In this document: positions 9,200 through 19,342 of the stretch, in pieces
Position numbering within the stretch: position 1 is the first letter of the stretch
Layout of the letters: every line of letters starts with the position of its first letter
Source of the DNA: Pythium myriotylum
Taxonomy: Eukaryota > Oomycota > Peronosporomycetes > Pythiales > Pythiaceae
Assembly: GCA_023091665.1 (NCBI GenBank)
Contig: JALJCQ010000016.1
Coordinates: 62,001 to 126,000, forward strand
Direction: 5' to 3'
Length of the DNA stretch: 64,000 bases
The notes under the pieces: model-generated
The model's database searches: none
Seen by the model: only the letters and a program-made list of their open reading frames with translations
Told to the model about the DNA's origin: nothing
Translations under genes and position numbers: made by a program

Positions 9200-11730
9200 A
9201 TGGACAAGCGATCTTGGATCATGCACGCCACGGGTCTTCGCCGGGCGCATACGAGTCTTCTGCCTTCGGCTCTCAGCGTGCTGCTGCTCGTTGCTGCCGT
9301 GCGTGGGGAATCGCTACGGTGCAATGCGAGCAGCGCCGACCAGGCGAGCCTCGCGCGCTGGACCGCGGCCACGGGACTCACCTTCTCACGCGACTGTGGG
9401 TGGCGTCGGCGCCGTGGAGGCGGGCTCACACTAACGCTCTTGTGGTGTGAAATGGCAGCCCATGCAGCCGCAGTGTTCCAAGACAAGATCTGGGTCGTGG
9501 GCGGCGTGTCAACGTCGTATTACACCAAGCGTCTGGAGCAGACGACGACGCGAAGCGACGTGGTGTTCACGACCGACGGAGCCAAATGGACCGAAGTGCT
9601 AGAGGAGGCGCCGTTTCGTCGGCGCTTCGGTCACTCGCTCACTGCGTTTACTGACGGATCTGACGGCCAGGAACGACTGGTTCTGCTCGGAGGCTTTTCA
9701 CCGGAACCCGCAATTGACGTGTGGACATCGATCGACGGCGGTGCGTTCTGCCAGTCTGACCACTGGAGTAGGGATAGCTAACATAGGTGGGCTTCCATCA
9801 GCAACATGGCTTCAAGTACTCAAGCCTTCACCTTGGTCTGGGCGCGGGTACCATTGCTCGGTGGTCTTCAACAGCCAGCTGTGGGTCATGGGCGGCAGCC
9901 CGTTGAACAACGACGTCTGGTCAGCCTCCTCGGTGCTCAACGGCGACTGGAAGCAGCAGGCGAACGTGCCTTGGGCTCCTCGCGCAGCCCACGCGTGCGC
10001 AGCGCACAAAGTCATGGCAAACGCCACGCTCGGCGAGTCGACGATCGAGGAGTTCGTGTTCCTCATGGGCGGATGGGACGAATCGACCATGCAAGACGTG
10101 TGGCGCATGGACTCGTCGGGGGCGTGGATACAGCTGACAAGCGCGGCTCCGTGGAGCAAACGTGCGTGGCACTCGCTTGTATCGTTCGACTCGCGCACGA
10201 ACGGTGACGTGGAGTTGGGTCCTCGGATGTGGCTGATCGGCGGCGGGATCATCGGCAGCGGAGTGCTGAAGATGCATCCTTACTGGGACGTCTGGTACTC
10301 CCGCAACGGGTCCGAGTGGGTCGAAGCGAGCTCGGACTCCTCCGGTGTCTCGACGGCCGACTGGAGCATGATCACGACCCGCGAGAAGCAGACGTGCATG
10401 GGGAAGTGGGGGCAGAGCGTCGTGTCCTTCTACCGGCCCGTCAAGCGCAGCTACTACTGCAGCGCCTCCTGCAAGAACGAGGCCAACACCACGAGCCTCG
10501 CGAACCAAATCGTGCCGGTATGTGATCCGGCAAAGGCGCTGCCCGACCCGCCCGTGCAGAAGACGGTGCTTCTCAAGAGTTCCAACAGCCTCGTCTCGCG
10601 AACGCTCTACCCGGACGGCTGCGGCCTTTGCTACGGTTCGGCGTCCGAGCGGTATGTCAACTCGACTCGCGTGCCGGCTCTGTTTCTGGTCGCCGGCAAC
10701 GTCGGATCGCAGAAGGTAAAGGACGTCTTCTACAGCAACGACGCGAGTATGTTGAATGGATGACTCGCCTGGGAAGAGAGGAGAGCTAACCGATCGCAGT
10801 GCTGTGTGAGCAGAACGGCGTGATCTGCTCCAACCACGGCACGTGCACACTGGGCGGCACGTGCCTCTGCGTCGCCGGCAAGACCGGCCAGTTCTGCGAG
10901 CAGGACTCGTCGTTCACGGTCGTGGACACGACCAACTGCTTCCCGCCGACTGCGCTTGTGGTCTTGCGCGATGGCTCGCGGCGCTCCATGGGCGACGTCG
11001 CCGTCGGGGACCACGTGCTCACGGTGGACGCGACCACGGGGCAGCCCACCTATGCGGCGGTCTACTTTCTGCCGCACGACCCGACGGACACTCGGATGTT
11101 TTCCTTTGTTCGTGTCCACCATGCGCTTCTCAGCGTGCTTGACAGCAGCCAGTTGGTGAGTCGCACCTGTCTGTCTCGTTGACTGAGCCGATGTCCCACT
11201 GCTGCTGGTGTGCAATGGTTCTACAGAATCCGGTGACTGCTGTCTTGGACGTCACGCCGCTGCATCTCCTCTACATTGTCGCGCCCGAGTGCAAGCCGCG
11301 CGTGCTGGCGGCGGGCGCGCTGCCGGCGGCGTCGGCGTCGGCCTTCGACTGCCTCGCGCAGGTCTCGGCGCGCGAGCTGCGCGTGGGCGACCTGCTCGTG
11401 CGCGCGGACGCCGCGTCGCCGCGACTCGCGCTCTCGCGCGTGGCGTCGCTCGGCGCCGTGCGCCTGCCTGGCGCCGTGACGCTCTACACGACCACGGGCT
11501 CGCTCGTGGTCGACGGCGTGCTCTGCAGCAACTTCGCCGACCTCTACCCGCGGCTCGGGCGCCGCCGCGACGCCGTGGCCTGGGCGCTCTTCGCGCCGCA
11601 CCGGCTGATCTTTACGGCGCTCCCATTTCCAGCCACGGCCCGGCTGCTGCGAGAGCTCATGGACGCGGTCGTGCTGCCCTTGCTGGCCCGGCTCTGGCCG
11701 CGTCACGGTGGCCGCTCGGCGACCAGCTGA
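9200..11730 (+). CDS. Secreted Kelch-EGF-Hint (hedgehog-type autoprocessing) protein
   Basis: Five exons (9200-9413, 9459-9740, 9802-10746, 10800-11155, 11227-11730) sum to 767 codons including the stop. The first three introns contain CTAAC branch-like words. A signal peptide is expected at residues 1 to about 30 (hydrophobic LLPSALSVLLLVAAVRG). Residues about 75-490 carry Kelch-type repeats (KIWVVGG, RLVLLGG, QLWVMGG, FVFLMGG, MWLIGG, followed by DVW). An EGF-like module (C-x6-C-x5-C-x4-C-x-C-x8-C) follows. A Hint domain begins at Cys527 in TTNCFPP, with the downstream TPLH motif (Thr609, His612) and a terminal GVLCSNFA. In hedgehog and inteins the first Cys and the TxxH histidine drive an N-to-S acyl shift and self-cleavage. 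The protein is therefore predicted to be exported and to split before Cys527. The cargo added to the Kelch-EGF half, if any, is unknown. Confidence 0.85.
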
Positions 11731-11994
11731 CAAACGCGCCCCCCCATACAAAGCGCAAGTGAAAGGTTAACTTGGTCAACTTGGAGAGCGAGCGAGCCAG
11801 ATGGGTTCACTCGCGAGAAGTAATGGTGGCTCCCCGGAAAGACGAGCTTCCCGCGTGCCAGCTGGTCTCGCGGATCGCGCGGCGCCTCTCGGACTCCGTA
11901 GAAGGCGCTCCCCAGCTGCTGGGCAGTGACAGCTTGGGCAGGTGGCGATTGTTGACACGGGAGAAGAGCGGTCGTCCGTCAATCGGCCACGGCA

Positions 11995-12011
11995 CCTCCT
12001 CCTCCTCCTCC
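11995..12011. repeat. CTC/CCT trinucleotide tract
   Basis: A pure (CCT)n run lies about 40 bp upstream of the start codon at 12050. Pyrimidine-rich runs near start sites are common in compact genomes. It may lie in the 5' leader of the next gene, and no specific function can be claimed. Confidence 0.6.
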
Positions 12012-12049
12012 CATTCCCGCATTTGCCCACTCCTCCCCACGTCTCGACC

Positions 12050-12358
12050 ATGGCTACCATCCAACGCGCCTCCAACTCGCTGCTCGGCAAGCGCTACGCC
12101 GACCAGATGACCTCGCAGCTCGAGGCCGCGCTCACCGAGTTCTACCGCCAGGAGTGCCTCCGCTCGCTCTACAAGCCCAGCGACGAGGCGCCCAAGCCCG
12201 CCTCCCCAAAGCGCAAGCGCGTCTCCATCGCCGCCACGCCAGAGATCATCGGCTCGGCCGACCCGCACGTCGACCGCCGACCCATCGACGTCTCGCCCTT
12301 CTCGCAGCTTGAGATGCTCGTCATCTTGTCGCAGCGCACGTTCCCCGTGCAGGCATGA
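12050..12358 (+). CDS. Small 102-aa orphan protein with basic S-P motif
   Basis: A single-exon frame starts at ATG 12050 (context ACCATGG) and ends with TGA at 12358. The protein has a helical N-terminal half (residues 1-45, with SNSLLGKRYADQM), then a proline/lysine-rich SPKRKRVS segment that resembles a nuclear-localisation signal next to possible Ser-Pro phosphosites, and a hydrophobic C-terminus. The codon usage resembles that of neighbouring genes, which supports it being real. No family is recognised. The gene is followed by 435 bp without a supported gene before the EndoG-like gene. Confidence 0.6.
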   Translation: MATIQRASNSLLGKRYADQMTSQLEAALTEFYRQECLRSLYKPSDEAPKPASPKRKRVSIAATPEIIGSADPHVDRRPIDVSPFSQLEMLVILSQRTFPVQA

Positions 12359-12793
12359 GGCAGCAAAGGAACTGCCGCCATGTCTCCAGCGCGACTTCGC
12401 AGAAGAAAGACCGAGCTGCGGGCGGCATCCCGATGCAGCGCGCATCGCCGCTCGCAGCCGCGTCCGTCGAAAGACTTCTTCCGAATTCGCCTTCCACGAG
12501 CGACGGATCCCCACCCGATTATTTATTCCGCCGCGTGGAATTTCCACAGAGAACCATTGTACACTTCAATAGATTATTCTGGTCCCATTCCTTCTCTCCG
12601 TGTGCTCTTGCTACGTCTCGTTCGTCCTTTGCGACACAGGATCTTCCGCACTTCGAGCACAGCGCGACCATGGAAACTATTATGTCGGAATCCACGTCAG
12701 CCGTGAAGCCATCTCAGGAGGGTACTCGGTTACACTGTAACCTTCCGCATGAGTGTACGGAGCTCCTGACCCGTCCGCCGATTCCTGGACGAC
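12359..12793. other. Spacer upstream of EndoG-like gene
   Basis: Several overlapping frames on the plus strand (for example 12355-12855) run through this 435-bp spacer, but none has recognisable domains and they conflict with each other. It presumably contains the 3' untranslated region of the 12050 gene and the promoter and leader of the nuclease gene. No TATA box stands out. Confidence 0.4.
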
Positions 12794-13972
12794 ATGCGGC
12801 GCGCCGCTCGCCCTCGCGCCTCGGCGACGAGCGACAGGATCGCGGCGCTGCGTAACGTCATCGCGGGGCTCACGGTGGGCATCTGCGTCGGATCGGTCGG
12901 CTCGCTGCTGCTTGTGGCCGAGAAAGACGAGCGGGCTCGGGATCGGGAACGGGCTCGGGTTCCAGAAGTATCCATCGCAAAGCCCGGAGAAGGTCTCCGC
13001 CACGAGGCTATCCGATACGGTCTCCCCTCCGAGAACAACGTCCACGTTCGCTCTGGCTACGTGGTATCCTACGACTACAGGTGCGCGGCCCCGCAGCAAT
13101 GTTCAGCATTATGGGCATCCACGGACTGAGCCTCGGCTTATGAAGGACGCGCAACGCTGCGTGGGTCCTGGAGTACCTCACGAAGGACTCGCTCCAGGTC
13201 GCGGATGATACAGACCGCGCCAAGTCCGCATTCCATGCAGACCCTCTGATGCCGGAGCCCTTCCGGGTTCACCCAAACGTGTACGCCAAGATTGGATACG
13301 ACAAGGGCCACTTGGCGCCTGCCCGGGATATGGCCGCCTCGCAGACAGCCATGGACGAGAGCTTCCTCATGAGCAATATCTCGCCGCAGGTCGGGGTCGG
13401 ATTCAACCGTGGTTACTGGTCACGCTTCGAGGGCTTCGTGCGTCACATCGCGTTCCAGTTCGACGGCCTCTACGTCGTGACAGGGCCTTTGTTCCTGCCC
13501 AAAGTAAGTCTTCGCCGATCACTCAGTAAAACACCCGAGACTGACACGAGCATTGCTTTTACCCATAACAGAAAAGCAAAAAATCGGGAGCAATGCATGT
13601 GTCATATCCAGTTATCGGTTCTGGACCAGATTACGTCGCCGTTCCGACGCATTTCTTCAAGGTCCTGCTCGCGAGGAAGAAGGATGGCTCGTTCCTCACG
13701 GCCGGGTTCATTTTGCCCAACCAAGTCATTCCGGATAAGAAGAATTTGCTGGACTTCTTGACACCACTTGACGTGATTGAAAAGTATTCCGGTCTACTTT
13801 TTTTCGACAAGGTGAGCTTAGCTTCCCGAGTGGCAACCAGCGCTCTTTCTCTGACTCCGTCAACATCTTATTGCAGCTTAAAGGTGTTCGCACGTTGGAG
13901 CTATGCAAGGAAACGAAATGCTCGCTCGCGGGTGCGTACAAGCGAGCAATCTCTGACAAAGAAATCTCGTAG
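12794..13972 (+). CDS. EndoG/NUC1-type mitochondrial nuclease
   Basis: Four exons (12794-13080, 13146-13503, 13572-13811, 13877-13972) give 326 aa with consistent phases. The N-terminus is Arg/Ala-rich followed by a hydrophobic helix (IAGLTVGICVGSVGSLLLV), as in membrane-anchored mitochondrial or periplasmic-side nucleases. The core carries the DNA/RNA non-specific endonuclease signature as DKGHLAPARDM, with the general-base His, followed by NISPQ...FNRGYW, which supplies the metal-binding Asn. The family cleaves DNA and RNA and in fungi and animals sits in mitochondria, where it acts in mtDNA turnover and cell death. Lys replaces the usual Arg of DRGH, a conservative change also seen in some family members. 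The C-terminus ends LCKETKCSL, as in EndoG proteins. Confidence 0.88.
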
Positions 13973-14062
13973 AGTATCAATCCCAGCCTCGCGGGTGGGT
14001 GCTTAACTTACTCCAAAACTGCCTCATACTCAAGCTGTACGATCTGTGGTGCGTTTCAATCA

Positions 14063-15728
14063 CTAGTGTCGACGGCCTTGCGGTGGAGCGTGAGCAGCTG
14101 CTGGAGGGTAGTAGTATTGTTGCGTAGGTGGAAGTGGCGGTGGCGCGCCGGCGTACGCGTACTGTTGCTGGCGATACGGATCAACCGCCGGTGGTGGAGG
14201 CTGCGCGTACACCGTGTAGCCTCCCATATCAGGCTGCAGTGGAGGCTGCTGGCCAGGATACGGAGAGGGGGCCAAGTACTGGGCCTGAACGGCGCCCATC
14301 GGTGCACCACTTCCTGGTGACGACGTTCGGCCAAGAGAGGCCAAGTTGCACGTCACAGAACGCCCCTGCTCACCAGCACGATGTTAGTCAAGATGGGAGG
14401 GCTTCCAAGAACGCAGAACGCACGTCAATGACTTTGTGTGGCTGCTGAAGAGCTGCAGCCGCTGCCGCCCGGTGGCGGAAGGTGACGAAGCCGAAGCCCT
14501 TGCTTTTACCGGTCTTGCGTTCGCGAACGACACTGGCCTCTGCGAGTTCTCCAAACTTGATGAACTCGGCGCGGAGAGACTCGTCCGTGGTGTCCCACGA
14601 CAGCCCGCGCACGAATAGCTTGCGTTCCGCCTCATCGTTTTGTCCACGAGGCGCCTCAGTGGTGACCGGAGGTGGCACGTACACGGGCGCCGGCGCGGGC
14701 TGCATGTTGGTCGTGTAGACCGTGTATGGGGCCGTCACAGCAGGCGGCGCGCCTACACGCATCGGCTGGCCGGCGGCGTGAGCCTGGTACTGCGGGTGGG
14801 CGTATTGCGGATGCACCTGGTGGTGCTGATGGTCATCTCCTTGAGCACGCACAGCCGCGAGATTGCACGTGGCTCGGCGGCCCTAAACGCATGTGGTTAG
14901 TTGATCGCACCCACAATGAGCAGAGGGGACCCAAACGTACATCGATTTCGAGCGCCTGCTTCTCCACGGCCCGCTGGGCGCCTTCCATGTCGACGAAGGT
15001 GACAAAGCCGTAGCCGCGCGACTTGCCGGTCGACTTGTCGAAGATGACGGCGCCTTCCTCGACTTCGCCGAAGAGCGAGAAGGCCGCGGTGAGGCGCTCG
15101 GTCGTGGTCTCCCACGCGAGGCCGCGCACGAAGACCTTGCGGTGGGCAACGTCGGCGTTCGCGACGGCCTTGATCTCGTGGAGCACGTCGTCGTGCTGGG
15201 TGGCACTGCAAGCGGCCAAGCCAAACCACACACACGCAGGGAGGAAAGCCCGTCGAGCAGTCGCACGTTGCCATTCAATCCAGTGGACACGGACACGCAG
15301 GCATACAGAGACACATACAAGACACGACAACCATCAATGCCCACTCGCTCCCCCCTCACACAAAACGAGCACCAAGCGCCGCAGGCAGTCACACCCCCCA
15401 GCACAATCGCAAGACGAGACAGGCGCCGCCGGCGCGCACCGGGCGGGATCACTTACGCGGTCGTGAGAATTTCCATGAGCTGTTCTCTCGTGAAGGGCTC
15501 GAGCAGCCGCAGCACGCGCTGCTTGTCGTCCGGGGGCGCCGCGGGGCCCTGGTCGTGGTCGTGGAGACGCTCGTCGTCTCTCTGGTCGTGGCCGTTGGCG
15601 GCCGCGAGGCGCTCGGTCTGCTCGCCCATGGCGCGGTGGAGACGGTGGTCCAGCTTCCGCTTCTTGTGGCTTTGACTGTCGTCCCTCCCGACGGTGGCCT
15701 CGCCCATGATGCTCTGGTCGAGAGCCAT
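14063..15728 (-). CDS. Two-RRM RNA-binding protein with Pro/Gln/Tyr-rich tail
   Basis: Four exons on the minus strand (15728-15457, 15205-14941, 14882-14424, 14365-14063) give 432 aa. Two RNA-recognition motifs are plain. Each has RNP2-like KVFVRGL or KLFVRGL and RNP1-like [10 protein letters not shown] or [10 protein letters not shown], and each ends in IDGR-x-(A/V)TCNLA. Between them lies a His/Gln/Pro-rich linker, and the C-terminal 90 residues are Pro/Tyr/Gln-rich and probably disordered. The paired-RRM layout and the TCNLA ending resemble plant UBP1-associated protein 2 and hnRNP A/B-type proteins that act in mRNA stability or splicing. The start ATG at 15728 was chosen over an upstream TTG frame. 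The gene is divergent from the LPA1-like gene across 214 bp. Confidence 0.88.
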
Positions 15729-15794
15729 TTCTTCGGTCAAGTTACGGAGGGAGCCCGAAAAAGGAGATGGGGGGCCTTCGGAGCGCTCTTTCCG

Positions 15795-15799
15795 CCAAT
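15795..15799 (+). promoter_or_regulatory. CCAAT box candidate
   Basis: GCCAATCAA lies in the 214-bp spacer between the divergent RRM-protein and LPA1-like genes, 144 bp before the latter's start codon. Its position is reasonable for an NF-Y-type CCAAT box serving either gene, but five bases alone are weak evidence. Confidence 0.3.
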
Positions 15800-15942
15800 C
15801 AATTTGCGAAGCTCATCATTAATGGTCAATCAGCGACGTGATCACTTAATCTGCAACTTCTCCTGCCCATCCCTTCGAACCGGTTGCCGGTTCAGGTGCG
15901 CCCACGACAGCGAGGAGGTCCAACCTGTTGAAGTGCCGCCGC

Positions 15943-17392
15943 ATGAGCTCGCTCGCGCAAGAGCCGCCGGCCGTGAGGCCTCCGCCCCCCGTGACCACGG
16001 CGCCGACCCCCGGCGACCGCAGCGGCCCCATGCCGCCGCCCTCGCCGCTGCTCCAGACCATGGAGTCGCTCACGCCCTCGGACGGCAACGCCAAGCGCAA
16101 CCAGTCCAAGTACGACTTCGTCAAAGTGCGCGTCTGGGTGGACGACCACTTCTACGTGCTCTCGAGGTACCTGCTCTGCCGCGCGCTGGTCGGCGCCAAG
16201 GTAAGCGCTTTCGTGGTCTTGAAGTGCGCCGGCGTTAGCAGGTTGTTAAGACGATGCCTCGGCAGATTAATTCGAGAGACGCCGTCCAGATCTCGCTCGA
16301 CCTCAAAAGGGTACGTGGAGAAGCAGTGCATGGGGGGTATGGCCATCGCTCATACCTTTGTTTTCTGCGCTCTGCAGACGCTTGTGGACTTGGGGCTCAC
16401 GGACATAGTTCAAGTAAAGGGAGTTTTTCATTCCCCAGATTTCAATGATCGGACTGACAATATCGTTACCTCGTCTTAGGAGCAATTTGAAGATTTTTTG
16501 TACAAAACCATGCAGGTCTTTGGCTACGGCGAGTCCCACATCTCTTGCTACCGGATGATGGCAACGTACGATGAGCTTGCTAGGATCGCGACGGTTGGTT
16601 AGCTGACGCCTCGTGCAACAGATTCCATCGAAACCGCGTTCCGCTACTTATTGTACTAGCAGGAACGGCGTGTATTGGCAAGTCGACACTCGCGACAAAG
16701 GTGTGAACCACGCATGGACTTGTCTGTGGCTACTTTCTAGTACTCACATCTTCCAACGATAGTTGGCTGACCGTCTCAATCTTTCGAGCGTTCTTCAAAC
16801 TGATCTGATCTTTGAGCTGATGTGTAACTTCTCGGGGTACGTGTCTTGGATGGCCACGAAGGAAGCTGTTCGCTAACATCTTTCTACTAGTCGGGAAGAG
16901 ACTGCGTACACGACAGTTGAGTTCAAATCTAAGGATGAGCTAGTTGAGGAATACAAGAAGGACTGCGAGATCGTTCGCAAAGGCGTGACGTCTGATATCG
17001 ACAAATGCCTCAAAGAAGGCAAGTCGCTGATCATCGAAGGCTTCCACATCGATCCTCGACTGTACCAGAAGGAGGTCACAGCCCAAAACGCACAGACCAA
17101 GGAGTCGGTCTCGGGCATTGTTGTGCCCTTCCTACTCACCCTCGACGAAAAGGACCACCTCGACTTCATGTCCAACTCGCCCGACCCTCGCTACCGGACG
17201 GCACTCGCCACGACCACTGGGTTCCGGAACCTGCAGGACGTGCAGGCGTACCTGGAGAGCCACGCTCGCGAGCCAGAGCTCACGGCGTTCACTCGCATCC
17301 CGATCAACATCCACTCGTTCCACGAGACGCTCGACCTCATGCACGACATCGTTCTCCAGCGGATCGAAGCCGTGTACACGACGCAGCAGTAG
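15943..17392 (+). CDS. LPA1 / 2-phosphoglycerate kinase-like P-loop protein
   Basis: Seven exons (15943-16200, 16242-16310, 16378-16413, 16480-16565, 16622-16700, 16763-16836, 16891-17392) give 367 aa with every phase consistent. After a Pro-rich leader, the protein begins the family block YDFVKVRVWVDDHFYVLSR, as in plant LOW PHYTIC ACID 1. The P-loop is LAGTACIGKST (about residue 180), followed by LADRLNLSSVLQTDLIFELM, then a IIEGFHIDPR segment. The family is related to archaeal 2-phosphoglycerate kinase. In plants its loss lowers seed phytate, but the exact substrate in eukaryotes is not settled. The introns are 41-68 nt. This gene is the most fragmented in the window and would be missed by single-frame reading in its 5' half. 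Confidence 0.88.
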
Positions 17393-17618
17393 TAGCAAGC
17401 AAGGGGCACGTAGTAGTTGGTGTGCGCCACACAAGTGTCAGCTGAGTTGAAACACGGCGCATGTCGCAGCCATTTGAGGCAACTGATCTCCACTCACGTT
17501 CTGGCGATTCTGGAAAGGCTCCGCTCTTGGGCTCAGCAGCTGCGCGCCTGATGCCGTGACGGCGACCACCTAAAAAAGGCCGACGTGACGTCCCATTACC
17601 ACGCGCGCAGTCGCCAAG

Positions 17619-18107
17619 ATGCTGCACGCCCGACGCCACGCCCACGCCCACGCCAACGCCCACGCCAACGCCCACGAGCCGCCGCCGACGACGCTCGAGG
17701 CGCCCGTGCTGCCGCCCGAGTACTCGGCTCGGCTCTTCCGCTCGTCCTTCACGACCTGCTGCTCCGTGTTTCTCGCCGCGCACCACGAGCTCTGGTACTG
17801 CGCGGCCATGGCGTTCCTCGTGCTGCTCACGTCCATCAACTACTGGCGACACCCGGTCAAAGGCTGGCGCCGCACGGTCGACATGGCCGCCGTCTTCGTG
17901 GGCATCGCGTACCACGTCTACTGCAGCTCCTTCTGCGCCGACCGCACGTACCAAGTGTTCTACCTGCTCTTCGTGGCCAAGACAGCGTACTGCTACCTCC
18001 AGGCACGCAAGGCGTCCAACAAGAACATCTCATCAGCCTGGCACTGCGGGGTCCATGTGATCGGAAATGTCGCCAATATGCTCCTGTACACCGGACTCGC
18101 CATGTGA
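17619..18107 (+). CDS. 162-aa multi-pass membrane protein with His-Ala repeat
   Basis: A single exon starts at ATG 17619 and ends TGA 18107. Residues 1-20 form a low-complexity His/Ala/Asn repeat. The rest contains about four hydrophobic segments (AFLVLLTSINYW, AAVFVGIAYHVYC, QVFYLLFVAKTAYC and VIGNVANMLLYTGL). The hydrophobic pattern and length resemble small integral membrane proteins conserved in protists, but I cannot name the family. The N-terminal His repeat could bind metal ions, which is inference only. The gene is followed 40 bp later by the 3' end of a convergent methyltransferase gene. Confidence 0.65.
   Translation: MLHARRHAHAHANAHANAHEPPPTTLEAPVLPPEYSARLFRSSFTTCCSVFLAAHHELWYCAAMAFLVLLTSINYWRHPVKGWRRTVDMAAVFVGIAYHVYCSSFCADRTYQVFYLLFVAKTAYCYLQARKASNKNISSAWHCGVHVIGNVANMLLYTGLAM
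17637..17678. repeat. Short tandem repeat encoding His-Ala/His-Ala-Asn
   Basis: Copies of CACGCC and AACGCC alternate across about 42 bases inside the first exon of the 17619 gene, encoding the His-Ala-rich N-terminus. Such a coding microsatellite is likely to vary in length between strains. Confidence 0.7.
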
Positions 18108-18147
18108 TGATAAATATGACGTGCTTGTTTACTGCGATCTGGTCTAT

Positions 18148-19149
18148 TTACTTGTTGCGCGCCTCAGCAAAGTCGGACGCCTCGACAGCGAGCAGAGCTG
18201 CTGTTGCACGGTCGTTCGCGTCGTCTTTGGTCAGGGCTGCGAGCCGTGTCGAGACCCGAACGCTGTAGGTGACGGCGTCGCGGTTCGTCCTGGAGCAGTG
18301 GTACGCATCGACCTTGACGACTCGCACGTCCATCTTATCAGCTGGAAAGTATTCGTGAAGAACGGCAAGGAACTTGTCCTCGGAGAAGCCTTCCAGCACC
18401 CAGAAGCTCAAGTCGCGACTCCACTCGATCGGCAGCTGAGCCTGGCGGCCAATGTCGTCGCGACAGAACACGTGCGACAGACTGTCGCTCGTCCAGAACG
18501 GGCGCTCGCGAAGCTGGTAGCCGACGCTGTAGTACCCGAGGCGAGCGAGCTCGTCCACGGGACACACATGAACGCTTTCCAGAATCAACCCCGCGGCCGC
18601 TGCGCTCTGCACGATCTGCCAGGTGTCGCCCCACGACCGCTTCTCCGTGTCGAGCGCCGTACCTCCCTGGCCAGCGCAGAGTGCGACCCAGATCTGGCCC
18701 TCGCGGTCCAGTGCGCGGACCGCGCTCGCGAAGAAGTCGAGCAGGAGCTGGCGGTGGCGGTGGATCTTGTTGCGGCGATTGCCGCCCTCGGCGTAGTGTG
18801 GGAAGTTGAACACGATGCGGTCGAACTGCTTCGACTGGAACAACTCGTACGACTGCAGCGCCGTCGCGTTGATGCCGTGGACCACGCTCACACCGCCTCG
18901 CTGCAGCTCATCGAGGATGCCGGCAGCGTTCGGGTACATCGTGAGCAGCTCCTCGTGCGTGTCGAGCGACGTGGCCGTGACCGAGAGCCGTCCGCTCTGG
19001 ATCTGCGCCGCGTTCTTCCGTAGAAACGCCCGCGAGTAGGAGAAGTTGCCGTCGCCGACGACGAGAACCGAGGCGGCGAGGGCGTTTTCGAGCCCAAGCG
19101 TCGTGAGGTCGCCGACGCGGGACGGCGGGATGCTCGCGGAGTCCGCCAT
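18148..19149 (-). CDS. FDXACB1/BMT5-like: Rossmann methyltransferase plus FDX-ACB domain
   Basis: A single exon from ATG 19149 (an upstream GTG frame was not used) encodes 333 aa. Residues 25-230 match the DUF2431 / 25S rRNA uridine-N3 methyltransferase family: VLVVGDGNFSYSRAF (SAM-binding loop), TSLDTHEEL, a VHGINAT segment and DRIVFNFPHYAEGGN. The C-terminal 90 residues resemble the ferredoxin-fold anticodon-binding domain of phenylalanyl-tRNA synthetase: a RDLSFWV strand, VDAYHCSRTNRDAVTYSV, and a final LTKDDAN. Animal FDXACB1 has the same two-domain order. A role in rRNA or tRNA modification is inferred. The substrate is not determined for this fusion type. Confidence 0.85.
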   Translation of the reverse strand: MADSASIPPSRVGDLTTLGLENALAASVLVVGDGNFSYSRAFLRKNAAQIQSGRLSVTATSLDTHEELLTMYPNAAGILDELQRGGVSVVHGINATALQSYELFQSKQFDRIVFNFPHYAEGGNRRNKIHRHRQLLLDFFASAVRALDREGQIWVALCAGQGGTALDTEKRSWGDTWQIVQSAAAAGLILESVHVCPVDELARLGYYSVGYQLRERPFWTSDSLSHVFCRDDIGRQAQLPIEWSRDLSFWVLEGFSEDKFLAVLHEYFPADKMDVRVVKVDAYHCSRTNRDAVTYSVRVSTRLAALTKDDANDRATAALLAVEASDFAEARNK

Positions 19150-19342
19150 GGTGGAGAGTCGGAGTCGCCGCCGCACGCGGAGCTGGAGAGCCGCCACAGG
19201 ACGGCGACTGGCGGCGGAGAGCAGCGCGAGCGTCGTGGCGACCGAGATGGCTCACTTCCACTGGTTCATGGAGGTGGTGACGTTGGTCGTTAAGAACATA
19301 ATGGGTTGCTAACGGCATGAGGAGATCATGGACAGCATGGCT

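Noticed and set aside
9921..10850. 309-codon minus-strand frame opposite the Kelch-Hint gene
   Set aside because: The frame is Arg/His/Val-rich without motifs. The plus strand has Kelch repeats, an EGF module and a Hint domain in a phase-consistent exon set.
19046..19312. 88-codon plus-strand frame overlapping the 5' end of the FDXACB1-like gene
   Set aside because: It overlaps the start of a well-supported minus-strand gene, shows no motif and has poor composition.
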